Assembly: GCF_001562255.1 (NCBI RefSeq)
Contig: NZ_CP014301.1
Coordinates: forward strand, 4,805,501 to 4,869,500
DNA from: Bosea sp. PAMC 26642
GTDB taxonomy: Bacteria; Pseudomonadota; Alphaproteobacteria; Rhizobiales; Beijerinckiaceae
Length of the DNA: 64,000 nucleotides
Direction: 5' to 3'
Notes under the pieces: model-generated
Databases searched by the model: none
Seen by the model: only the letters and a program-made list of their open reading frames with translations
What the model was told of the DNA's origin: nothing
Translations under genes and position numbers: made by a program
Shown: positions 34,716-42,346 of the stretch, in pieces
Layout: each line of letters starts with the position of its first letter
How positions within the stretch are numbered: position 1 is the stretch's first letter

Positions 34716-36572
34716 TCAATTGATCGTCACCATGCCGGCCGTGATCACGACGAGTGCGTCGCTCAGCACCTCGGTCTTCGCCACGCTCTTGATCGTGATC
34801 GTAGGCGAGGTGATCTCGATGCTGGCCGGCAGCATCCTGATCGTGCTCTCGCCGACCTTCATCACGATTTCCGTCGCCGCCGTGATGTCGAGCTTCCCAT
34901 TGTTGATGTCGAGCTTGTCGCTGCCTTGTTCCAGCGTCGTCTTGCGGGAATATTCGCCGCCGCTGAACTTTGTCGCGATCGTTCGGGTCTCGACATTCTG
35001 GACCTCGATGTCGTGGTCCTTCTCGGCGCGCATGCTCAGGCTCTCGGAGCCCTCGAGATCCTCGAATTTGAGCTCGTTATAGGTGCGCGGCACGCCGCCG
35101 CCCTTGGTCGATTCCGATTTGAGGCCGGACTGCGTCTTGTTCGCCGGCAAATCATAGGGCGGCATGTGGACGTCGTTGACAACGGTCCCCGTCACCAGCG
35201 GCTTCTCGGGATCGCCTTCCAGGAACTCGACGACGACCTCCTGGCCGATGCGGGGTATGATCTGCCCGCCCCAGCCTTTTCCCGACCAGAGCTGCGCGAC
35301 GCGGACCCGGCACGAGGTTGAATTCTTCTCCCGGTCCCAATGGAAGCGCAGCAGGATGCGACCGTATTCGTCGACATCGATATCGCCCTCAGTATCGTCA
35401 TTGTCCTTGCCGACGACTTTCGCCGTGTGCGGCCCCATCACCCGGGGACCTGGCGTCGTGATCGGCGCGCGGTAGCGCCGGTCGCTTTTCTGCAGCTCGT
35501 AGGAGCCGTGATAGTTCGGCGTGTTGAGGCTCATTCCCGAGCGATAGCTTTGCCCGCTGAAGCTGTGCTGAGCGCCGACCACGATATATTCGCCGTTCTC
35601 CGACCCCGCCGGATGATCGGCGAAGGTCATCAAGGCGCCCGGATACAAGCTCGGCGCCTCGCCGCTCGCATGGCGGCGGTCGTCGCGCGCCTGCTCCGAC
35701 TGGACGCGGATTCGCGCAAGCTGCTCGCCCTCGTCGCGGGTCAGATAAGCACCGGGATAATCGTAGCTCTCATAGTCCTTGGCCTTCGGGAAACCATCCT
35801 CGGCTCGGCTGGTCAGGTCGGATCCCGATTGCTTGAAATCATAGTCCTTGAGCTCGATCTTGCCGGTCCGCAGCCGCCTCAGCGTCGACCAGTCGCCGAT
35901 ATGCTCGATCGGGCGCGGCATCGTGTTGAGCTTGGACATGAAGGGGTAGGCGGTGCCGGCGCCGTTGAATGTCGGCTCGGCCGCGGCCTGGACCGGATCA
36001 TGGCCGGACCGCGAGTCGGTCAGGACCATCTTGTGGCCCCATTCCGTATGCTTGAAGTAATAATATATGCCGTATTTCTCCATCAGGCGGAGGACGAATT
36101 CCAGATCCGTCTCGCGATACTGGACGCAGTATTCGATCTTCGGTGGCGTTTCCGTGGTTCTATCGTCGAAATTCGCCTTGTTTTCCTTGTCAAAAATGAT
36201 TTTTATGATCTCAAGTGCATTCTTGTCTTTAAAGATCCGGCAATCGGAACGATATGACAGCAACCAGAACCAAGGCTTGAGCGTGAATTGGTAGATCTGC
36301 AGGTCGTCTTCCCGGCCGAGCCACTGCGCGTTTACGAGAATGCCATTGAATATTCTCGATTGTCCATTCTTAAGCGTAAATTTGATGTGGCAGTTATCGC
36401 CGATAAGTTTCGGAAGGTCAGCGTTCTCCGTATTGCTGGCGGTTTTTATTCTGTATGTAAACAATCCGCTGACGCTCTCATCGGCATCGAAGTCGATTAG
36501 TGAAAATTCGTCTTCTTTCGACGGCGTTACGAAAGACGCAATTCTTCCAGTTTGCCTCAGATCGGTGGCCAT
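34716..36572 (-). CDS. vgrG: T6SS spike protein VgrG (TssI)
   Basis: A 618-residue VgrG. The gp27-like part is residues 1-370 (ETDLEFVLRLMEKYGIYYYF is characteristic). The gp5-like OB-fold and beta-helix follow (ILLRFHWDREKNSTSCRVRV, then GWGGQIIPRIGQEVVVEFLEGD). The helix ends ITIKSVAKTEVLSD without an extra effector domain. GAGG lies eight bases before the ATG. The first roughly 170 codons are clearly less GC-rich than the rest, as is the upstream gap, which suggests a recombined N-terminal segment. It is first in the block vgrG, DUF6931-like, tagH. Confidence 0.95.
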   Translation of the reverse strand: MATDLRQTGRIASFVTPSKEDEFSLIDFDADESVSGLFTYRIKTASNTENADLPKLIGDNCHIKFTLKNGQSRIFNGILVNAQWLGREDDLQIYQFTLKPWFWLLSYRSDCRIFKDKNALEIIKIIFDKENKANFDDRTTETPPKIEYCVQYRETDLEFVLRLMEKYGIYYYFKHTEWGHKMVLTDSRSGHDPVQAAAEPTFNGAGTAYPFMSKLNTMPRPIEHIGDWSTLRRLRTGKIELKDYDFKQSGSDLTSRAEDGFPKAKDYESYDYPGAYLTRDEGEQLARIRVQSEQARDDRRHASGEAPSLYPGALMTFADHPAGSENGEYIVVGAQHSFSGQSYRSGMSLNTPNYHGSYELQKSDRRYRAPITTPGPRVMGPHTAKVVGKDNDDTEGDIDVDEYGRILLRFHWDREKNSTSCRVRVAQLWSGKGWGGQIIPRIGQEVVVEFLEGDPEKPLVTGTVVNDVHMPPYDLPANKTQSGLKSESTKGGGVPRTYNELKFEDLEGSESLSMRAEKDHDIEVQNVETRTIATKFSGGEYSRKTTLEQGSDKLDINNGKLDITAATEIVMKVGESTIRMLPASIEITSPTITIKSVAKTEVLSDALVVITAGMVTIN

Positions 36573-36607
36573 TAGTTCAACCTCATGGCATCGACATTGA
36601 TTTCGAG

Positions 36608-36636
36608 TTGACGTGATAAGCGATTTGTCTTATATC
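36608..36636 (+). promoter_or_regulatory. Candidate sigma-70 promoter for the OmpA-like/tss block
   Basis: TTGACG (36608-36613) and TATATC (36631-36636) are separated by exactly 17 bases in an AT-rich gap, placing a transcript start about 20 bases before the ATG at 36665. Five of six -35 bases and four of six -10 bases match the consensus. Confidence 0.5.
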
Positions 36637-36664
36637 TTGAAAAGTAGTATTTGGCGTCATTCAT

Positions 36665-37258
36665 ATGAACGGGAACGGCACCATGCGCAGGTTCGCCATT
36701 ATCGTGCTCGGCCTTTGCGTCACAAGCGCTTTATGCACGGCGATCTCGTCTTCGGCGAGAGCCCAGACCTACAAGGCCGACGACATCATCAAACATTTCG
36801 GCAGCGTTCCGCCGCAGCTGGGGGCGACGCGCGGTCTTGGGCCGAGCCGTGGCCTGTGCGTCGGCACCGAGGCTGAGTGCAGCAAGGCCGGTCATGTCGT
36901 CACGGCGCCCTCCGCGGCGGCGTCCGCTTTCGACCTCGTGGTCAAGTTCAAATACAATTCGGACGTGCTCGAATCCGAGGCCAAGGCAAATCTCGACGAG
37001 TTCGCAAAGGCGCTCAACGATCCGCGCCTGGCGTCCAACAACTTCCTGGTCGAGGGCCACACCGATGCCCGCGGCTCGCCGAACTACAATCTGGATTTGT
37101 CGCAGCGGCGGGCGCAATCGGTCGTCCGCTATCTCAGGGAGCGCGGTGTCGACGGCGCCAAGCTCCTGGCGAAGGGCTATGGTCAGACCAAGCCGGTCGT
37201 GCCGGATCCTTTCGCGGGCGACAACCGTCGCGTCGAGACGCGGCTGCGCGTCGAGTGA
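36665..37258 (+). CDS. OmpA-family peptidoglycan-binding protein
   Basis: A 197-residue exported protein. The signal peptide core is IIVLGLCVTSALC with cleavage near SSARAQ, and the C-terminal half is an OmpA-like domain (VKFKYNSDVLESEAKANLDE, VEGHTDARGSPNYN, LSQRRAQSV, DNRRVETRLRV). An in-frame ATG at 36683 (MRRFAIIV) gives a tighter signal peptide and may be the true start. There is no lipobox, so it is not TssJ. It precedes tssA in the rightward T6SS block and may provide an extra cell-wall anchor. Confidence 0.85.
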   Translation: MNGNGTMRRFAIIVLGLCVTSALCTAISSSARAQTYKADDIIKHFGSVPPQLGATRGLGPSRGLCVGTEAECSKAGHVVTAPSAAASAFDLVVKFKYNSDVLESEAKANLDEFAKALNDPRLASNNFLVEGHTDARGSPNYNLDLSQRRAQSVVRYLRERGVDGAKLLAKGYGQTKPVVPDPFAGDNRRVETRLRVE

Positions 37259-37312
37259 TCGGCTGCCCGTGCGCCCTATGGGCGTGACGCAAGCTTCGCA
37301 GAGGGCCGGTGA

Positions 37313-38659
37313 GTGACCATGGCGGCTTTGAATTTCGTCGATCTGGCCGCTGCGGTTTCGCCGGAGGCACCATGCGGCACTGATCTCGATGACGATCCCG
37401 ATTTCATGAATGTGGTGGCCCGGCTTGACGTGGCGCTGCCCACATCGTTCTTCCGGCGCGACGACGAAGGGCGCCAGATTCCGTTCGACCGGGCCTCGCT
37501 CGATTTCGCCTCTGCCTTCGCCGATCTCGGCAAGCTCCTGGGCAAGACGCGCGATCTCAGGCTTTTCGTGCTGGTGGCAAAGTTCGCCCTGCTCAATCGC
37601 GATATCGCCTCCTTCGCATCCAGCCTGAAGCTGATTGCCGACAATCTCACCGAACACTGGGATGAATTTCATCCCAGACCACAAGCCGGCGACCTGATCG
37701 CGCGCGAGGTCGCGCTGCAGAGCCTCGACGACAACGCCACGGTCGTGCTGCCGCTGCAGCATACGCCGCTGGTGACCAGCCGACGCCTCGGACCGCTGGC
37801 TTTTCGCAGCCAGCTCGTCGCAGCTGGGGAAGTACGTCTCGTCGAAGGCGAACTGCATCCCGATGCCGGCGCCATCCAGGCCGCGCTTGGCGAGGTCGAC
37901 ATCGCGGATCTGACCGGGGCGCTCGATAGCGTCAGGATGGTCAGCGACGCGCTGGCGCGGGTCTCGGCGGTCTGGCTCGAGAAGGCTGGCGAGAGCCTGA
38001 GCTTTTCGCGGCTGTCGATACTGACCGGTCAGATCCTCGGCTTCCTCGACGCCGCCGTCGCGCGCCGCGTCCCCGGCCATGCCACGCAGGTGGCGCCCGA
38101 CGACACAGCGGACGGTCCGGCGCTGAGCGTCGCCGTGGTGGCGTCAGGCGCCTGCACCAGCATCATTCAAGTGAAGGATGCGCTGTCCACCTGCCTTGAC
38201 TACTTCCGTAGAACCGAGCCGTCGAGCCCGGCGGTTCTGCTGATCGCCCAGGCGCAACATCTGATCGGGAAGTCGTTGATCGAGGTCATCCAGATCATGT
38301 TTCCAGAGCACGTCGACAAGGCGATGATCGCGGTCGGGCAGGCGCTGCGCTTCCAGCTGCCGCTCGAGCGGCTCGCTTCGTTCGAGCCCGAGGGCAGCAA
38401 GTCCGGCGGTGATGAGGACATCGAGACGTCGGATGAAGACGTATCCGTGCAGGCCAGCGCCTTCGCTGCTCCGGTGGCCTCACGTAGGGAAGCGGTCTCG
38501 CGCATGGCTGCCGTTGCCAGGTTTTACCGGCAGGCGGAGCCGTCTCATCCGACGCCGCTCCTGATGGACAAAGCATGCGCGCTTTCGCAGCATGATTTCA
38601 TGTCCCTGCTCGGCGATATCCTGCCGGGAGTCGCGGTCAGTCCCGACGATGGAAGCTAG
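37313..38659 (+). CDS. tssA: T6SS cap/assembly protein TssA
   Basis: A 448-residue TssA. The N-terminal ImpA domain opens AALNFVDLAAAVSPEAPCGT DLDDDP. GTG at 37313 has GAGGG seven bases upstream; ATG at 37319 is the alternative. The C-terminal half contains two similar modules, DYFRRTEPSSPAVLLIAQAQ with its following helix to IMFPE, and FYRQAEPSHPTPLLMDKACA with its following helix to ILPG, which looks like an internal duplication. TssA primes baseplate and tail assembly. It leads into tssB after a 125-base gap. Confidence 0.9.
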   Translation: MTMAALNFVDLAAAVSPEAPCGTDLDDDPDFMNVVARLDVALPTSFFRRDDEGRQIPFDRASLDFASAFADLGKLLGKTRDLRLFVLVAKFALLNRDIASFASSLKLIADNLTEHWDEFHPRPQAGDLIAREVALQSLDDNATVVLPLQHTPLVTSRRLGPLAFRSQLVAAGEVRLVEGELHPDAGAIQAALGEVDIADLTGALDSVRMVSDALARVSAVWLEKAGESLSFSRLSILTGQILGFLDAAVARRVPGHATQVAPDDTADGPALSVAVVASGACTSIIQVKDALSTCLDYFRRTEPSSPAVLLIAQAQHLIGKSLIEVIQIMFPEHVDKAMIAVGQALRFQLPLERLASFEPEGSKSGGDEDIETSDEDVSVQASAFAAPVASRREAVSRMAAVARFYRQAEPSHPTPLLMDKACALSQHDFMSLLGDILPGVAVSPDDGS

Positions 38660-38784
38660 GTCATGTCTGTGATTTTACTGAACGCGATCTGTGGTCGACA
38701 AGCATTCCCATTGTAGTAGGATGCTTTGCCGTATGCGGGGCGGGTTTGGATTGCGCTGGAAAATCAAGCAAGAGGAGTGCGGCC

Positions 38785-39315
38785 ATGGCTGGAGATTCAG
38801 GTCAGAAATTCATCCGCCGCAACCGGCCGCCACGGGTTCATATCACGTATGAGGACCCCTACAACGCCGAGCAGAAGATCGAGCTGCCCTTCGTCATGGG
38901 CGTGCTGGCCGATCTCTCCGGCAACGCTTCTGAGGTTGAGAAGCCGGACATCTCCGAGCGCAAGTTCCTCGACATCGACATGGATAATTTCGACACGCGC
39001 ATGGCTGCGATCGAGCCCGCTGTCGCCTTCAACGTTCCCAACAAGTTGGGGGATGGTGGCGACAAGCTCTCGGTGGCGCTGAAGTTCAAAAAGTTCGACG
39101 ACTTCAACCCGGCCGCGATCGCGCGCCAGGTGCCGGCGATGGCCAAGCTGCTGGAGGCCCGCGAACAGCTGGCAAATCTGCTGCGCTACATGGACGGCAA
39201 GATGGCAGCGAGCGACCAGATCAAGGCGCTGCTCGCCGATCCGCAATTGATGGCGGCACTCAAGGACAAGCTCGGCGACAAGTCGCCGGAGCCCACTCAG
39301 ACCGGCAACAGCTAA
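38785..39315 (+). CDS. tssB: T6SS contractile sheath protein TssB
   Basis: A 176-residue small sheath subunit (VipA/ImpB) with the family core RVHITYEDP, IELPFVMGVLADLSG and DNFDTRMAAIEP. AGAGGAG precedes the ATG at 38785; an upstream in-frame start at 38746 has no such site. TssB and TssC polymerise into the sheath that drives Hcp outward and is recycled by ClpV. tssC follows after 16 bases. Confidence 0.95.
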   Translation: MAGDSGQKFIRRNRPPRVHITYEDPYNAEQKIELPFVMGVLADLSGNASEVEKPDISERKFLDIDMDNFDTRMAAIEPAVAFNVPNKLGDGGDKLSVALKFKKFDDFNPAAIARQVPAMAKLLEAREQLANLLRYMDGKMAASDQIKALLADPQLMAALKDKLGDKSPEPTQTGNS

Positions 39316-39331
39316 TTCAAGCGAGGCGGCA

Positions 39332-40837
39332 ATGGCAGCGGAAACGCAGATCCAGGGGGCCGCCGGCGCGGCCACCCAGGTCAAGGACGCAGATGAGTTC
39401 GCATCGGTTCTGAAGCAGAGCTTCAAGCCGAAGACGGAACGGGCGGCATCGGAAGTCGAGAATGCGGTGGCGACCCTGGTCAACCAGGCGCTGGCGGATT
39501 CGACCCTGATCAAGAATGACGTGCTTGACACGATCGAGGAGATGATCGCGCGGCTCGACGCCAAGCTCTCGGAGCAGATGAACGAGATCCTGCACGCTCC
39601 GGTCTACCAGCAGATCGAAAGCGCCTGGCGCGGCCTGAACTATCTGGTCTTCAACTCGGAGACCGACTCGCAGCTCAAGATCAAGGTGATGAACGCCTCG
39701 AAGAACGAGCTCTATCGCAATCTCAAGAACTATCCCGGCGCCCGCTGGGACCAGAGCCCACTGTTCAAGCAGGTCTATGAGCAGGAGTTCGGCCAGCTCG
39801 GCGGCCAGCCCTTCGGCTGCCTGGTCGGCGATTATCACTTCAGTCACCTGCCGACCGATGTGCAGCTCCTGCGCGACCTCTCCAAGGTGGCATCGTCGGC
39901 CCATGCTCCATTCTTCGCCGGCGCCGAGCCGACCCTGATGGGCATGGACGCCTGGACGGAGCTGTCCAATCCGCGCGATCTCGGCAAGGTCTTCGACACG
40001 CCCGACTACGCGGCCTGGAAGTCGCTGCGCGACGCAGCCGATTCCCGCTATGTCGGCCTCTGCCTGCCGCGTGTGCTCGCACGCGTGCCCTATGGCGCCA
40101 AGTCGGAACCGGTCGAGGAGTTCGCCTTCGAAGAGGACACCGACGGCCATACAGGCGAAAAATACGCCTGGATGAACGCCGCCTATGCGATGGCGGTCAA
40201 CATCAACCGCGCCTACAAGGAATATGGCTGGTGCACGCGGATTCGCGGCGTCCAGTCCGGCGGCGAGGTCTTGAACCTGCCGACCCACACCTTCCCGACC
40301 GACGATGGTGGCATCGACCTGAAATGCCCGACCGAGATCGCGATCAGCGATCGTCGCGAGGCCGAACTGGCGAAAGCCGGGTTGATTCCGCTAATCCACC
40401 GCAAGAACACCGACAAGGCCGCCTTCATCGGCGCCCAGTCGCTCTACAAGCCGAAGTCTTTCTTCGGCCCTGACGGCGTCGCGGCGACGGCCTCCGACAA
40501 TCTCTCGTCGCGTCTGCCCTATATGTTCGCGGTGTCGCGCTTTGCGCATTACCTGAAATGCATGGTGCGCGACAAGGTCGGCTCCTACAAGGAACGCGAG
40601 CCGTTGCGTCGCTGGCTCCAGGAGTGGATCACCGAATATATCGATGGCGATCCGCTGAATTCAAGCGAGGAGACCAAGGCGCGCAAGCCTCTCTCCGATG
40701 CCCGCATCGATGTCTTCGAGGACGAGGAGAACCCCGGCTATTACTCGGCCAAGTTCTATTTGCGTCCGCATTTCCAGCTCGAAGGCATGGATATCGGCCT
40801 CAGCCTCGTCTCCCGCCTGCCGGCGCCGAAAGCCTGA
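39332..40837 (+). CDS. tssC: T6SS contractile sheath protein TssC
   Basis: A 501-residue large sheath subunit (VipB/ImpC). Landmarks include SAWRGLNYLVFNSETDSQLK, LVGDYHFSH, the SRLPYMFAVSRFAHYLKCMV segment and the C-terminal PHFQLEGMDIGLSLVSRLP. GAGGCGG lies just before the ATG. It partners TssB. A 152-base gap to hcp suggests a separate promoter for hcp. Confidence 0.96.
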   Translation: MAAETQIQGAAGAATQVKDADEFASVLKQSFKPKTERAASEVENAVATLVNQALADSTLIKNDVLDTIEEMIARLDAKLSEQMNEILHAPVYQQIESAWRGLNYLVFNSETDSQLKIKVMNASKNELYRNLKNYPGARWDQSPLFKQVYEQEFGQLGGQPFGCLVGDYHFSHLPTDVQLLRDLSKVASSAHAPFFAGAEPTLMGMDAWTELSNPRDLGKVFDTPDYAAWKSLRDAADSRYVGLCLPRVLARVPYGAKSEPVEEFAFEEDTDGHTGEKYAWMNAAYAMAVNINRAYKEYGWCTRIRGVQSGGEVLNLPTHTFPTDDGGIDLKCPTEIAISDRREAELAKAGLIPLIHRKNTDKAAFIGAQSLYKPKSFFGPDGVAATASDNLSSRLPYMFAVSRFAHYLKCMVRDKVGSYKEREPLRRWLQEWITEYIDGDPLNSSEETKARKPLSDARIDVFEDEENPGYYSAKFYLRPHFQLEGMDIGLSLVSRLPAPKA

Positions 40838-40989
40838 GATCGGCGTCTCACATTGACGCTGCCCATTTAAAAAAATCGCCGAGACCTCCTGCATTCTGAT
40901 GATGTTCGGGTCTGCCTCAGGGTTCAAAGTCCGGACATCTACTCTACGGCAGTTCAGATCATCGATGGGTTCCAACTGGGGAGAAGGTT

Positions 40990-41475
40990 ATGGCTAGCGA
41001 TTTTCTACTTGAACTCGACGGCATCAAGGGCGAAAGCCAGGATTCAAAACACAAGGATTTCATCGAGATCGAATCCTTTTCCTGGGGCGCGTCCAATTCG
41101 GGTTCCCATGCGTCTGGCGGCGGCGGCGGTGCAGGAAAGGTTTCGTTCCAGGACCTGCACTTCACCACCAAGGTGAACAAGGCATCACCCAATCTGATGG
41201 TTGCCTGCGCGACGGGCCAGCACATCAAGAAAGCCAAGCTCGTCGTCCGCAAGCATGGTGGCGAGCAGCAGGAATATTATGTCATTTCGCTCGATGACCT
41301 GCTGGTTTCGAGCTATCAATCGGGAGACGCTGTCGGTGGGGACACCATTCCGACGGACCAGTTCTCACTCAACTTCAGCAAGATAAAATTCGAATATAAG
41401 CCGCAGAAGGCCGACGGCTCGCTCGATGCCGCGATCACCGGCGGCTACGACGTCAAGACGAACAAGAAGCTCTGA
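40990..41475 (+). CDS. hcp: T6SS tube protein Hcp (TssD)
   Basis: A 161-residue Hcp that forms the hexameric inner tube. The sequence shows DFLLELDGIKGESQDSKHKD, IEIESFSWGASNSG, a Gly-rich loop (SGGGGGAGK) and FSKIKFEYKPQ near the end. GGAGAAGG is close to the ATG. It has its own 152-base leader and a strong stem-loop just downstream, consistent with a separately tuned, highly made product. Confidence 0.95.
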   Translation: MASDFLLELDGIKGESQDSKHKDFIEIESFSWGASNSGSHASGGGGGAGKVSFQDLHFTTKVNKASPNLMVACATGQHIKKAKLVVRKHGGEQQEYYVISLDDLLVSSYQSGDAVGGDTIPTDQFSLNFSKIKFEYKPQKADGSLDAAITGGYDVKTNKKL

Positions 41476-41492
41476 TCGTCTGGGGCCGCGAC

Positions 41493-41519
41493 GCGAGCGG
41501 GTGCAGATGACCCGCTCGC
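41493..41519 (+). terminator. Stem-loop downstream of hcp
   Basis: A perfect ten-base-pair stem, GCGAGCGGGT (41493-41502) and ACCCGCTCGC (41510-41519), with a seven-base loop, beginning 18 bases after the hcp stop. No T-run follows, so read-through into tssE is likely; it may act as an mRNA 3' stabiliser or partial terminator. Confidence 0.6.
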
Positions 41520-41711
41520 AAAGCCGCCCTGGTCCGGGCCGCTAGGGTCAGGCAGTTCAGGGCGGGACCACATGCCATATTCGCCTTTCAGGAGCTTGGT
41601 TTGCGCAGGCGGCTTGACCCGCGCAGACCGTAATCTTCGGCCTCGACCGCACTCCGGCCACGCCGGCTCGGCAGGCGGTCGTGCGGCGTTTGTCACACGA
41701 GGATCTGATTG

Positions 41712-41795
41712 ATGGCGATCGTTCCGCAGTTTTGGTATCGCCCTTGCCTCGATGGCAGCCTGTCTGCTTTGGGAACCGTCGGAGGCGCAGGCTGA
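41712..41795 (+). CDS. Possible 27-residue leader peptide coupled to tssE
   Basis: A short frame (MAIVPQFWYRPCLDGSLSAL plus seven residues) with GAGGA eight bases before its ATG. Its TGA overlaps the tssE ATG as TGATG. It lies in the 319-base hcp-tssE gap, which otherwise holds only the hcp stem-loop. It could couple translation into tssE or be chance. Confidence 0.3.
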   Translation: MAIVPQFWYRPCLDGSLSALGTVGGAG

Positions 41796-42340
41796 TGGAT
41801 GCGCGCCTGAAAAACCGGCTGCGCCCGCCGCTGATGTTCGCGTTTCGCGAGGCGTATCGCGACAAGGACGCCAAGACGCCGATCGATCTGCGCAGCGAGA
41901 GCGGCGAGCGCATCATCGCGGGTAGGCGGGCAGCGCCTCGTGCTGCGATCACCGAACAGAAGTTGCGCCAGGAGATCGCGATCGACCTCGAGGCGCTGGT
42001 GAATACGGTCAATTTGGGTTCGTCGATCGATCTCTCGCGCTACGAGCATGTCGCCCGCTCTGTACTGAATCACGGTTTCCCCGACATCACGCACCGGTCG
42101 ATCGACGAATATCGCGTCAATGCGATCAAGGATGAATTGGCCGATGTCCTCGTCGCTTTCGAGCCACGCTTGATCCGGCGTTCGGTGGCGGTCGAACGCG
42201 ACGACAGCTTTGACCCGGCCGAGTTGAAGATCCGCTTCATCGTGCGGGCCGACCTCAATTGCGAGCCACTGAACCTCCCGATCCAGTTCGTCGCCGATGT
42301 CGAACTCGACACCGGCAAGATCGCGATCAAGAATCGATAG
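41795..42340 (+). CDS. tssE: T6SS baseplate protein TssE
   Basis: A 181-residue gp25-like baseplate protein. The GPW/gp25 core reads AIDLEALVNTVNLGSSIDLS, SVLNHGFPDITH and a C-terminal strand IRADLN-like segment (FIVRADLNCEPLNLPIQFV). GGAGG at 41781-41785 supports the ATG at 41795; an open frame upstream to 41681 lacks family sequence. It starts the tssE-tssF-tssG-tssH run. Confidence 0.92.
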   Translation: MDARLKNRLRPPLMFAFREAYRDKDAKTPIDLRSESGERIIAGRRAAPRAAITEQKLRQEIAIDLEALVNTVNLGSSIDLSRYEHVARSVLNHGFPDITHRSIDEYRVNAIKDELADVLVAFEPRLIRRSVAVERDDSFDPAELKIRFIVRADLNCEPLNLPIQFVADVELDTGKIAIKNR

Positions 42341-42346
42341 AAGCTG

